Origin: Pseudomonas monteilii
GTDB taxonomy: Bacteria; Pseudomonadota; Gammaproteobacteria; Pseudomonadales; Pseudomonadaceae
Reading direction: 5' to 3'
Assembly: GCA_001534745.1 (NCBI GenBank)
Contig: CP013997.1
Coordinates: 2,790,001-2,854,000, forward strand
DNA: 64,000 nucleotides
The notes beneath the pieces were generated by a model, which had not been told where the DNA came from, ran no database searches, and saw nothing but the letters and a program-made list of their open reading frames with translations. Both the position numbers and the translations under genes were made by a program. Position 1 is the first letter of the stretch. The number at the start of each line of letters is the position of its first letter. This document shows positions 42,328-53,724 of this stretch, piece after piece.

Positions 42328-43173
42328 TTACGCTCGCTTGCCGATGTCGACGCCCAGGCGGCTGAGCGCCAGCTTCAGGGCATCGGCCAGGCTGGCCTTG
42401 GTGGTCAGGGCACCGAGGTCCAGCCCCAGGTGCACGATGGTCTGGGCAATCTGCGGCCGCACGCCACTGATGATCGCATCGGCGCCCATCAGGCGGATGG
42501 CCGTGACGGTCTTGAGCAGGTGCTGGGCAACCAAGGTATCGACCGTGGGCACGCCGGTGATGTCGATGATGGCAATTTCCGCACCGGTGTCGACGATGCG
42601 CTGGAGCAGCGACTCCATCACGGTCTGGCTGCGCTGCGAGTCGAGGGTGCCGATCAGCGGCAGGGCGAGCACGCCGTCCCACAGTTTGACGACCGGCGTC
42701 GACAGTTCGAGCAGCTCTTCCTGCTGGCGCTTGATCACGCCCTCGCGGGATTTCTGGTAGGTCCGCAGGGTGTGCAGGCCAAGGCTGTCGAGCAGCTCCG
42801 ACACGCTGAGCAGCTGGCTGGCCAGCTCGTTGGGCTGATCGCGCAGGGCTTGCTGCAGCAGGCCGAACAGCGGGCCCTTCAGGGCGAAGATGAACGAGGC
42901 GGCCTGATGCGAGTCATGCCCTTGCTGCGCGCGCGACGCCGAAAGCTTGTCGAGGAAGCGCCGCGTCTGCTCCCAATGGACGGAGCCGACATCGGCGTCA
43001 CCGCTCAGGCCATCGAGCAGCAGTTGCAGAAACTCGGTGGTCTGCTGGCGGACGTCGTGTTCCCGCAGGTTGCGCGTCGCACCGCGGGTGTCGAGGTCGG
43101 CGATCCAGTCGTTCAACAGTTGCGCCTGGTGCTGCTTGAGGGTGTGCAACGTGCTGTCGTGCAGTACTGCCAT
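42328..43173 (-). CDS. rsbR: RsbR-like stressosome sensor protein (RsbRD-type N-domain plus STAS)
   Basis: A 281-residue protein. The all-helical N-terminal half (1-155) resembles the RsbR N-terminal/RsbRD_N sensor domain. A short linker helix leads to a C-terminal STAS domain (about 158-275). Both regulatory threonines are kept: T213 in DITGVPTVDT and T245 in RPQIAQTIVHLG, equivalent to T171 and T205 of Bacillus RsbRA. It would form the outward turrets of a stressosome and receive the input signal. The ATG at 43173 is preceded by AGGAG; an earlier in-frame opening at 43290 is not conserved-looking. It is the first gene of the operon. Confidence 0.92.
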   Translation of the reverse strand: MAVLHDSTLHTLKQHQAQLLNDWIADLDTRGATRNLREHDVRQQTTEFLQLLLDGLSGDADVGSVHWEQTRRFLDKLSASRAQQGHDSHQAASFIFALKGPLFGLLQQALRDQPNELASQLLSVSELLDSLGLHTLRTYQKSREGVIKRQQEELLELSTPVVKLWDGVLALPLIGTLDSQRSQTVMESLLQRIVDTGAEIAIIDITGVPTVDTLVAQHLLKTVTAIRLMGADAIISGVRPQIAQTIVHLGLDLGALTTKASLADALKLALSRLGVDIGKRA

Positions 43174-43393
43174 GGTGCGCTCCTGAATGATGGGGGTGGT
43201 CCCTGCCAATGGGCATGGGCCAACGTGCTGACAGTGACCACCGCGCCACGAATTAGTTGTGTACGCGGTTAAATAATTGCATCGGGCCATCTTAACCTAC
43301 GGCACAACGGTTTGCCGCTGCGCACGAACCCATGTCATACCTGTGCGGTCCACCGTTTCACGCGACCTTTTTCGATCACAGGAGACCGATTGC

Positions 43394-44233
43394 ATGAGCG
43401 ACACCGACTACGTTCCCCCACGCGTCTGGAAAGCGCCCTCCTCGCCCGATGGCAAGTTCGCCAGCACCAACCGCGCCGTGGCAGGCCCGACCCACGACAA
43501 GCCGCTGCCGACTGGCAAGCACCCCTTGCAGTTGTATTCGCTGGCCACCCCCAATGGCGTGAAGGTCACCATCGCCTTGGAAGAGCTGCTCGCCCTGGGA
43601 CATGCAGAGGCCGAGTACGATGCCTGGCTCATTCGTATCGGCGAGGGCGATCAATTCTCCAGTGGTTTCGTCGGCGTGAACCCCAATTCCAAGATTCCAG
43701 CCTTGCTCGACCGCAGCGTCGAACCGCCGGTGCGGGTGTTCGAGTCCGGCTCGATCCTGCTGTACCTGGCAGAGAAGTTCGGCGCCTTGCTGCCCCGCGA
43801 ACCTGCCGCACGCACCGAAACCCTGAACTGGCTGTTCTGGCAGATGGGCTCGGCGCCTTACCTGGGGGGTGGCTTCGGGCACTTCTATGTCTATGCACCG
43901 CAGAAGATCCAGTACGCCATCGATCGCTTCAGCATGGAGGCCAAGCGTCAGCTGGACGTGCTGGAACGGCGGTTGGCCGAAAGCGCCTACCTGGGCGGTG
44001 ACGACTACAGCATCGCCGACATCGCGGTCTGGCCTTGGTACGGGCAACTGGTGCTGGGCAACCTGTATGGGGCGGCGACCTTCCTGTCGGTGCAGGAGTA
44101 CCCGAACGTGCAGCGCTGGGCCAAGACCATCGCCGAGCGTCCAGCGGTCAAGCGAGGGACGCGGGTGAACCGGGTATGGGGTGAGGAAGACGGCCAGGTG
44201 CCGGAGCGGCACTCGGCAGCGGATCTGGATTGA
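43394..44233 (+). CDS. yghU: YghU-type glutathione S-transferase/disulfide-bond oxidoreductase
   Basis: A 279-residue GST-fold protein. The N-terminal extension (MSDTDYVPPRVWKAP) and the thioredoxin-like domain (LQLYSLATPNGVKVTIALEELLALG, with the catalytic Thr/Asn region in TPNG) match the Nu-class YghU/YfcG enzymes. SKIPALLD and the SNAIL/TRAIL-like ESGSILLYLAEKFG follow, then a helical C-domain with GGDDYSIADIAVWPW. It probably reduces disulfides or peroxides using glutathione. AGGAGA lies 8 bases before the ATG. It is divergent from the stressosome operon across a 220-bp gap. Confidence 0.9.
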   Translation: MSDTDYVPPRVWKAPSSPDGKFASTNRAVAGPTHDKPLPTGKHPLQLYSLATPNGVKVTIALEELLALGHAEAEYDAWLIRIGEGDQFSSGFVGVNPNSKIPALLDRSVEPPVRVFESGSILLYLAEKFGALLPREPAARTETLNWLFWQMGSAPYLGGGFGHFYVYAPQKIQYAIDRFSMEAKRQLDVLERRLAESAYLGGDDYSIADIAVWPWYGQLVLGNLYGAATFLSVQEYPNVQRWAKTIAERPAVKRGTRVNRVWGEEDGQVPERHSAADLD

Positions 44234-44256
44234 CCGACGGTTGACCGCAGTGCCGG

Positions 44257-44649
44257 CTTGCCCGCGATGGCGGTGGCAAACCCGACACATGGCCGCCAGA
44301 TTGAACACTGGTCTGTCAGCCCTGGGGTGAATGCGCAGGCCCTATCGCTGGCAAGCCAGCTCCCACAGGTACCCATTTCAAGCAGGCGGCAGCACGAGGG
44401 CTCAGCCACCTGTGGGAACATTGGCCTGTCAGCTCAGAGGTGAATGCACAGGCCCCATCGCTGGCAAGCCAGCTCCCACAGGTAGCCATTTCAAGCAGGC
44501 AGCAGCACGATGGCGCCGCCACCTGTGGGAGCGGGCTTGCCCGCGATAGCGGTGGCAAACCCGACACATGGCCGCCAGATTGAACACTGGCCTGCCAGCC
44601 CTGAGGTGAATGCACAGGCCCTACCGCTGGCAAGCCAGCGCCCATAGAA
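44257..44649. repeat. REP-rich repeat patch downstream of yghU
   Basis: This stretch contains no gene but several related palindromes: GCGGGCTTGCCCGC-type near 44531-44545, and GCTGGCAAGCCAGC-type at 44347-44360, 44460-44473 and 44626-44639. A longer segment (ATGGCCGCCAGATTGAACACTGG and flanks) is repeated at 44289 and 44568, 279 bp apart. A second segment (CAAGCCAGCTCCCACAGGTA with TTTCAAGCAGG) is repeated 113 bp apart. The units differ from the 123-bp array near 28 kb but use the same REP cores. Confidence 0.8.
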
Positions 44650-44696
44650 CATGAAATATGTTGTTGATTTCAAAGCAAATAACTTAAGGACTTTGT

Positions 44697-44835
44697 GGCC
44701 TCTGCGGGCCCAATCGCGGCCGGTCCAGCGCCCCAGCAGGGGCCGCTCACACCCGTAGTCCCACCGCAGGGTTGCAGGCTATCGCGGTCACCTGTGGGAG
44801 CGGCCCCAGTGCCGCGATTGGCCTCGCAGGGGCCA
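44697..44835. repeat. Degenerate copy of the 37-bp inverted-repeat element
   Basis: The left arm (44713-44749) matches the element at 28427-28585 almost base for base, including the CCCGTAG...GGTTGCAGGCTATCGCGGTCACC spacer. The right arm (about 44797-44818) has lost an internal block of about 14 bp, so the long stem is incomplete. Nothing coding is seen between here and the betT stop at 44964. Confidence 0.7.
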
Positions 44836-44963
44836 TAGAGCCCGACACCACGATGCTTGGGTGAAGTGCCGCAGGGCAATCCTCCGTGCGGCCCTCCACA
44901 TTCACCGAGCAGGTGTTCACACTCTCCCGGCAAGCCCCGTACAGGCGACTCGCCAGGATGCTC

Positions 44964-46934
44964 TCACCCGACCAGGTGCAGGTAATGCATGTGCCGTTCG
45001 AAGTGGTCGAGGATGTCGCCGATCACTTCGTCCTTCGACCACCCCATCACATCATGGTCCTGACCGCCTTCACGCAGGTGCACTTCGGCACGGAAGTACT
45101 TGCGCTCTTCATTGGGCGTGTCGCTCATCACGAAGCTCGGCATGGCGTAGGCATGGGGCCGGATTTCGTAGAGGAACGGGTCGTCGGTCGGGCCGACCTT
45201 GAGGATCACGCTGCCCTCCTCGCCCTCGTCCACGCTGCACTCGTACCCCTGACGGCGCCATTCCTCGGCGACCGATTCACAGGCCGGGCGACCCACGTCG
45301 GCGATGAAGCGCTGCACGTGCGACCGGCGCGGGAACATCGCCAAAGTGCGCAGGCGGCGCTGCCAGTTGCTGGCATTGCGCGAGGCCGTCGGCGAGATGG
45401 CCAGGGCCTGGTGACGCAGGCCCCGCTTGGTGGCGTCGAGCTTGAGCGCCTTGAGCAGGCCCCGCATGCTGAACAGCAGCGCAATGGTGAACGGCAAGGC
45501 ACTGGCGATGGTGGCGGCCTGCAACGCCTTCAGGCCGTCGGCCAGCAGCAGCGCGATGGCCACCAGGCCCATGCTCGAGGCCCAGAAGATGCGCTGGCGT
45601 ACCGGCGTCTTGTCCTGGCCATTGGACGCGATCATGTCTACCACCATGGCGCCGGAGTCTGCCGAGGTGACGAAGAACACCACGACCATGACGATGGCCA
45701 GGGTACTGATGGCGGACGCGAACGGGAAATGCTCGAGGAAGGCGAACAGCGCCAGCGAGGTGTCCTTGTCCACGGCCATGGCCAGGTCCGTCAGGCCTTG
45801 GTCAAGGATCATGTGGATGGCGGTATTGCCGAACACGGTCATCCACAACAAGGTGAAACCGCTCGGTACCAGCAGCACGCCCGTCACGAATTCGCGAATG
45901 GTGCGACCACGGGAAATCCGCGCGATGAACAGCCCCACGAACGGCGACCAGGCCAGCCACCAGCCCCAGTAGAACAGGGTCCAGCCGCCGATCCAGTCAG
46001 TGGGCTGATAAGCGTAGAGGTTCAGGGTACGGCTGACGATCTCGCTCAGGTAACCACCGGTGTTCTGCACGAAGGTCTGCAGAATCAGCACGGTCGGGCC
46101 GAGCACGATCACCATCAGCATCAGCAGCACCGCCAGGCCCAGGTTCAGCTCGGACAGCCGGCGCACGCCCTTGTCCAGACCGGACACCACCGACAAGGTC
46201 GCCAGGAACGTGGTCCCGATGATCAGCACGATCTGGATCGGCGTCGACACCGGTATGCCGAACAGGGCGTTGAGACCCGTGTTGATCTGCGCGACACCGA
46301 AGCCCAAAGACGTGGCCACTCCCAGCACCGTGCCGATGATCGCGAAGATGTCCACGGCATGGCCGATCGGCCCGTAGATGCGCTCGCCGATCAATGGATA
46401 GAGCGCTGAACGCAAGGTCAGCGGCAGTCCGTGCCGGTAACTGAAATAACCCAGGATCAACGCCACGATGGCGTAGATCGCCCAGGCGTGCAGCCCCCAG
46501 TGGAAGAAGGTGATGCGCATGGCTTCACCGGCTGCCTGGACCGTCCCGCCATCGCCGAAGGGCGGCTTGGCGAAGTGCATCACCGGCTCGGCGACGCCGA
46601 AGAACATCAGACCGATGCCCATGCCGGCCGAGAACAGCATGGCGAACCAGGTGGTGCTGCTGTAGTCGGGAGTGCTGTGGTCGGGACCGAGCTTGATGTC
46701 GCCATAGCGACTGAGGGCCAGGAACACCACGGTGCCCAGGATCACGGCGACGGCGAGAATATAGAACCAGCTGACGTTGGTGATGATCCAGCCCTGGATC
46801 GTGGCGAACAGGTCCTGCGCGTGGGTATGGAACAGACTGGCGTAGAGCACGAGTACCAGTAGCAGGATCGCCGATATCCAGAAGACCGGCGGGTTGACTT
46901 TGGCAAGTTCAGCGGGTTCGTTCTTCTTATTCAT
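44964..46934 (-). CDS. betT: BCCT-family choline/betaine transporter, BetT-like
   Basis: A 656-residue protein with 12 membrane helices in the BCCT fold. The glycine stretch of helix 3 (FSAGMGIGLMFFGVAEPVMHF) and the aromatic substrate box of helix 8 (GGWTLFYWGWWLAWSPFVGLFIARISRGRTIREF) are both present. A long cytosolic C-terminal extension (about 490-656), as in proton-coupled choline importer BetT, is likely to sense osmotic stress. It would import choline for glycine-betaine synthesis. AAGGAG precedes the ATG by 10 bases. No bet genes are adjacent. Confidence 0.9.
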   Translation of the reverse strand: MNKKNEPAELAKVNPPVFWISAILLLVLVLYASLFHTHAQDLFATIQGWIITNVSWFYILAVAVILGTVVFLALSRYGDIKLGPDHSTPDYSSTTWFAMLFSAGMGIGLMFFGVAEPVMHFAKPPFGDGGTVQAAGEAMRITFFHWGLHAWAIYAIVALILGYFSYRHGLPLTLRSALYPLIGERIYGPIGHAVDIFAIIGTVLGVATSLGFGVAQINTGLNALFGIPVSTPIQIVLIIGTTFLATLSVVSGLDKGVRRLSELNLGLAVLLMLMVIVLGPTVLILQTFVQNTGGYLSEIVSRTLNLYAYQPTDWIGGWTLFYWGWWLAWSPFVGLFIARISRGRTIREFVTGVLLVPSGFTLLWMTVFGNTAIHMILDQGLTDLAMAVDKDTSLALFAFLEHFPFASAISTLAIVMVVVFFVTSADSGAMVVDMIASNGQDKTPVRQRIFWASSMGLVAIALLLADGLKALQAATIASALPFTIALLFSMRGLLKALKLDATKRGLRHQALAISPTASRNASNWQRRLRTLAMFPRRSHVQRFIADVGRPACESVAEEWRRQGYECSVDEGEEGSVILKVGPTDDPFLYEIRPHAYAMPSFVMSDTPNEERKYFRAEVHLREGGQDHDVMGWSKDEVIGDILDHFERHMHYLHLVG

Positions 46935-47408
46935 TAATAGGCAACTCCTTGATGCGACGGCAACGCTTTATGCTTGCGCTAACACTCCGACCGACGGCGT
47001 GGCAGGACGTTCGCCCCCAGGAAGCGGGACGGTGGACGACGTCTGATGCACGGACTGCAGAGCCGCTCGACAACGATGAGCGTGCGTTGCCCTGGGTACG
47101 ATTCACCACATCCGTGGCCTCCCGAGGGGGTGGCATGAAAACACAGGACACGTCGATAGACCACCGGCAGGAACGTCGCAAGGCGCGAGCAACGCCCGTG
47201 GCCCCGATTGCCCAGCGCACTATCCGCCTGCGACAACGGGTCGCGCACAGGCAGGGGCACGCTCAGCAGACCTCTGCCGATACCTGGACTAGGGCAGGCG
47301 AACGCGTAACTGACACCCCTGTCTCCGACGAAAATCACTCGCCTTGCGCCGGTCTCTCGGTGCACCCTATGGCCTGGTCAGCAGATGATTGAACGAACGG
47401 GAATCACG
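46935..47408. other. Intergenic region between betT and a hybrid kinase; no clear gene
   Basis: The 474 bp between the divergent genes hold no palindromic REP element and no recognised RNA. A frame from 47135 to 47392 (85 codons, preceded by GAGGGGGTG) is open, but it overlaps an alternative kinase start and encodes a low-complexity Arg/Gln/Thr-rich peptide, so it is left uncalled. A TGCGACGGCAACG sequence at 46953-46965 is repeated upstream of the receiver gene near 60 kb. Confidence 0.5.
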
Positions 47409-49603
<2,195 letters not shown>

Positions 49604-49607
<4 letters not shown>

Positions 49608-52117
49608 GACGTGACCGACAGGGCGCTGGTCAGGCGCGCCAGGCTCTGCGCCAGCTCCGCCCGGCGGAACGGCTTGCGCAGGATGGCGAAGTCCTGCAGT
49701 TCGTCGGGTGACAGGTTGGCGTAGCCGGTGATGATCAGCACCGGCAGTTCAGGCCGTTGCCGACGCAGCAGGCAGGCCAGGCGTGCGCCAGTCATGTCCG
49801 GCATGATGTGGTCGGTGACCAGCACGTCCACCTCCAGTCCTTGCTCGATCAGCGCACGGGCGCCGGCCGCACTGGCGACATCGGTGACGTCGTACCCCAA
49901 GGTGCGCAGCTGCAGGCCGGTGGCGTGTCGCACGATGTCTTCGTCATCGACCAGCAGCACCCGGATCGCCTGTCGGGCCATGGGCGTCTCGCTCGAGGGC
50001 TCGCAGGCCGTGGCGCACTCGGTGTGGCTGGCCGGCAACCAGATGATGACCTCGGTGCCCTGCCCTAGCGAGGAGCGGATGCTGAAGTCGCCCTGCGACT
50101 GCAAGGCCAGGCCCTGTACCATCGGCAGACCCAGGCCCGTGCTCTTGCCGACGGTCTTGGTGGAGTAGAACGGCTCCATGCAGCGGGCGAGCACTTCATC
50201 GCTCATGCCGACTCCCGTATCGGCCACCCGCAGCCAGACACTCGGCGTGCCTTCTGCCGTACGGGCCTCCAGGCCTGCGCTGAGGGTCAGCCGGCCACCC
50301 TGGGGCATGGCATCCCGTGCGTTGACCACCAGGTTCAGGATGGCCAGTTCCAGCTGATGCGGATCGACGGTCACCGACGGCAGGCAGGCATCGATGGCCA
50401 GGCCGATCTCGATGGTCGGCCCCAGAGAGCGTCCGATCAGCTCGCGCATGTCGCCGATGAGCGCCGCCAGGGAAACCGGCTGGGGCTTGAGCGTCTGGCG
50501 CTGGGCGAAACTCAACAGGCGACCGACCAGGGTGCGGGCACGGTCGGCAGCTTGCAGCGCGCCGTCGGCCAGCCGGGCGCTGCGCGGATCGTCATGACGA
50601 AGGCGCAGCAGTTCCAGGGAAGCGATGATGGGCGTGAGCATGTTGTTGAAGTCGTGGGCGATGCCGCCGGTCAATTGACCGACCATCTCCATCTTGCGGG
50701 TCTCGTGCAATTCGGCCAGGGTCGCTTCGCGTTCGGCCAATGCACTGGCCACGCGCTCTTCCAGGCTCTCGTTCAGGGCCAGCAGTTCGGCCTGGGCCTG
50801 GACGCGCGCGGTGACGTCGATGCACATGCACAGCATGCCGGCCAGTTTGTCCTGCTCGTGCAGCAGCCGGGTGACCTGCAACTGCACCCACACCGGTTGA
50901 CCGTCGGGACGCAGCACGCAGCGGGTGACCTGGCGGGGGCCTGCGTGTCGGGTGGTGCCCAGATCGGTCATCCAGGCATCGGGCAGGTCCTGAAGACGGG
51001 TACCGAGCACATCGGCGCGCGTGCGCCCCAGCATGTCGCAGTAGCGGTCGTTGGCACGGGTGATGGTCCAAACGCGGTCGCACAGGACGATGCCCGCGCT
51101 GGCCTGCTCGAACATGGCCGCCAGCTGGGCGGAACTGGCCTTGAGCGCCTGCTCGGCGCGCGCATGCACGACGGCTGCCCACAGGTGCTTGCCCGCCTCG
51201 TCGAGCAACTGCACTTCCTGCTCGCGCACCAGCCGCAGGTCACGCAGGTGCACCACGAGCAAGGCCTCCAGGCCCTCGGCACGGATGATCGGCACGTACA
51301 AGGCGGTTGCGCGGTGCCCCTGGCTGATCACCTGATCCTGCACCACACGATCCTGATGCAAGGCCTCGAGCGTCGCAGGGTCCAGCGATGGGCACAGCGG
51401 AACATCCGCAGGCCACGCAGCTGCCTCGGTCCATGCCTCGCACACGTGCCAGGCCGCACCACCCTCGTCGCATTGGAGCAGGCTCAGGCGTGCGGCCTCC
51501 AGGTCTGCGCCCAACTGGCACAGCCCTGCCCGCTGGATCTGCTCAGGGTCGCTGAGCGTGGGCAGCAGCCGGCCCAGCGCCAACAGCGAGGCCTGGCGCC
51601 GCTGGAACTGCACCCGCTCGGTGGTTTCGGTGACGATGCACAGCACCCCGCCGACCTCGCCGTGCTCATCGTGCACGGCCGAATACGACACATCGAACCA
51701 GGCCGTCTCACCCAGCCCATGGCGCTCGATGTAGAACGGACGATCCGTGGCCGCGAACGTCTCGCCGGTCTCGCGCACGCCCCGCAGCAAAGGCTCGAGG
51801 TCGTCCCACAGCTCTCGCCAGTGCTCGATCGCCGGACGGCCCAGGGCGTGCGGGTGCTTGGCGCCGATGGTAGGTGCGTAGGCGTCGTTGTACAGCGCGA
51901 GATACTCAGGCCCCCAGAACAGCACGATCTGCGCCTTGGACGGCAGCAACGTGGCCATGACGGTCTTGAGCGCCATGGGCCAGTCCCGCGGCGCGCCCAG
52001 GGGCGTCGCCAGGGGATCCTGATGGCACAGCAAGCGCGCGACCTCGCCGCCATGGCGCAGGAAGCCCGGTTGTTCATGGTCGGTGCGGTTCATGTCTGGG
52101 GCGAAGGATCGTGTCAT
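49604..52117 (-). CDS. Hybrid histidine kinase (PAS-GAF-PAS-HisKA-HATPase-REC)
   Basis: An 837-residue soluble kinase paralogous to its convergent neighbour. The first PAS-like domain has the same pattern (LGAPRDWPMALKTVMATLL, VLFWGPEYLALYNDAYA, VHDEHGEVGGVLCIVTETT). A GAF-like domain follows (about 175-315), then a second PAS (about 328-440). HisKA has H488 (GGIAHDFNNMLTP), the ATPase NLVVNARDAMPQGG and STGLGLPMVQG, and the C-terminal receiver VLVTDHIMPDM and ILRKPF. The start is uncertain: 52117 was chosen because the PAS match begins soon after; 52093 and 52276 are open too and none has a strong ribosome site. Divergent from the GlcG-like gene. Confidence 0.85.
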
Positions 52118-52274
52118 GTCAGCGTGCCCGGTGTGCTTCAGTCTGGGCATCTGGTTGCCGTCTGAGCATAGGAGCGCATTGTTGGCCGGACGTTCAATCT
52201 GTCCGCACGCTGCCGTGCGGCAGATCGTCATGGGTGCGATACTGCCTTTCTTTTCCTGCGACACGGAGTAGGTC

Positions 52275-52673
52275 ATGCACAGTAAATCAGTACTGGATCA
52301 CAAGGACATCGCGCGCATGCTGCAGGCCGCCCGACAGCATGCCGACGACCATCACTGGCCGGTGTGCATCGCCATCGTCGACGATGGCGGCCACCCCCTG
52401 GCCCTGGACCGGCTCGACGGCTGCGCCCCGGCCAGCGCCTACATCGCCTTGGAGAAAGCGCGCAGCGCCGCCCTCGGCCGACGTGAGACGGTCCAGTACG
52501 AGCGCATGGTCAACGAGGGTCGCACCGCTTTCGTGACCGCGCCTCACCTGACTTCGCTCGAAGGCGGCGTGCCGGTGCTGGTCGACGGCCTAGTCATCGG
52601 CGCGATCGGCGTATCGGGCGTGCAGGCGGCGCAGGACGCCGAGGTTGCCAAGGTCGGCGTCAGCGCCCTCTAG
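52275..52673 (+). CDS. GlcG/HbpS-family protein
   Basis: A 132-residue single-domain protein. The family pattern is clear: VCIAIVDDGGHPLALDRLDG, then ALEKARSAALGRRET and the C-terminal GGVPVLVDGLVIGAIGVSGVQAAQDAEVAKVG. Members include GlcG of the glycolate locus and HbpS, a haem-binding accessory protein of a Streptomyces sensor kinase. There is no signal peptide, so it should be cytoplasmic. GGAG lies 6-7 bases before the ATG. It is divergent from the hybrid kinase and convergent with the flavin reductase; a functional link to the kinase is possible but unproven. Confidence 0.82.
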   Translation: MHSKSVLDHKDIARMLQAARQHADDHHWPVCIAIVDDGGHPLALDRLDGCAPASAYIALEKARSAALGRRETVQYERMVNEGRTAFVTAPHLTSLEGGVPVLVDGLVIGAIGVSGVQAAQDAEVAKVGVSAL

Positions 52674-52683
52674 GCCCGTCGAT

Positions 52684-53265
52684 TCAACCCTGGGGGTCGA
52701 TCACCACGGGCTCACCAATGGCATAGAATTGCCCGCCTGCGACGTAGTGCAGGCTGCGCCAGTCCGGTGAAGCCTGCCCGAACAACCAGTGCCCGTCGCG
52801 GAACGCTCGGTCGTCGGCCCAGGCCGCCACCACTTCGACGATGAACAGGTCGTAGGCCTGCTGATTGTGGGGCTCGTCGATCACTCGGCACATCAGCCAC
52901 GCCGAACAGCCGTCGACCAGGGGCACCGGATACCCTTCCAGGGTGTGCAGCGTCACGCCACTGGAGGCCAGTTTGTCAGGTCGGTCGAGCAGGCTCTGCG
53001 TACCGACCCGATGCGTCAACGCCGCCTGACCGACCGTGGGCACCTGGATCGCCAGCCAACCGCTGGCTTCGACCAGGGCGCGCGTGTGGGCGATCTTGTC
53101 GAGCACGATGGTGACCTTCGGCGGATCGAAGTCCAGGGCGCAGGCCCAGGCAGCGGCCATGACGTTGTCGACACCGTCGTGCCGGGCCGAGACCAGCACG
53201 GTCGGGCCATGGTTGAGCAGGCGGTAGGCTTTTTCCAGCGCTACCGGCTGGACATGTTCGTTCAT
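52684..53265 (-). CDS. Flavin reductase-like FMN-binding protein
   Basis: A 193-residue protein of the DIM6/NTAB flavin reductase-like family. The N-terminal FMN-binding strand pattern is RLLNHGPTVLVSARHDGVDNVMAAAWACALDFDPPKVTIVLD. THRVGTQSLLDRPDKLASSG and a C-terminal LHYVAGGQFYAIGEP follow. It would bind FMN as a dimer and may reduce flavin for a partner enzyme or act as an oxidoreductase. The partner is not evident from the neighbours. It is convergent with the GlcG-like gene, 10 bp apart. Confidence 0.85.
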   Translation of the reverse strand: MNEHVQPVALEKAYRLLNHGPTVLVSARHDGVDNVMAAAWACALDFDPPKVTIVLDKIAHTRALVEASGWLAIQVPTVGQAALTHRVGTQSLLDRPDKLASSGVTLHTLEGYPVPLVDGCSAWLMCRVIDEPHNQQAYDLFIVEVVAAWADDRAFRDGHWLFGQASPDWRSLHYVAGGQFYAIGEPVVIDPQG

Positions 53266-53301
53266 CGTTCGTGCCCTGCGTGTCGTTCAGGCGCCGTGGC
53301 G

Positions 53302-53679
53302 TCAGCGCAACTGGTCGTGGATCTTGCTGCGCAAGGTGTCGAGGTCGAACGGCTTGGCCAGGATCGGCGCCTTGCGGGTGATCGGGCTATTGGATTCGAG
53401 GATCTCGGCCGGGTAGCCGCTGATGAAGATCACCTTCAGGTCAGGCCGCAGCTTGACCGCAGGTTCGGCAATCTCCACGCCCGAAATACCGCCCGGCAGA
53501 CGGAAATCGGTGACCATCAGATCGAGGTGCGGCTTGCTCGCCAGAATGGCGAACGCCTGTTCGCCGTTTTCCGCCACCAGCACGTGATACCCCTCGCCGG
53601 CGAGGTAATCGCGCAAGATCATGCGGATCGCCTCCTCGTCCTCGACGATCAGTACGACATCTTGTGCATCTTCACTCAT
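53302..53679 (-). CDS. Single-domain response regulator (REC only)
   Basis: A 125-residue receiver without an output domain. The acidic pair is in VEDEEAIRM, the phospho-acceptor is D58 (LMVTDFRLPGG), the Thr/Ser position is FISGYP and the switch lysine is in ILAKPFD. It probably serves as a phosphate shuttle or protein-binding switch for the upstream kinases. The ATG at 53679 follows TAGG by 8-9 bases; a longer reading from 53712 is less likely. It is the last gene of the operon starting at 59808, 45 bp after the receiver-kinase. Confidence 0.88.
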   Translation of the reverse strand: MSEDAQDVVLIVEDEEAIRMILRDYLAGEGYHVLVAENGEQAFAILASKPHLDLMVTDFRLPGGISGVEIAEPAVKLRPDLKVIFISGYPAEILESNSPITRKAPILAKPFDLDTLRSKIHDQLR

Positions 53680-53724
53680 TTCAAAACCTAGATATTCGAC
53701 AGGATTGGCCATACGACCTTGGGG

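Noticed and set aside
47135..47392. 85-codon ORF with a purine-rich upstream stretch between betT and the hybrid kinase
   Set aside because: Low-complexity, Arg/Thr/Gln-rich product, overlap with an alternative kinase start and no recognisable fold; not enough to call a gene.
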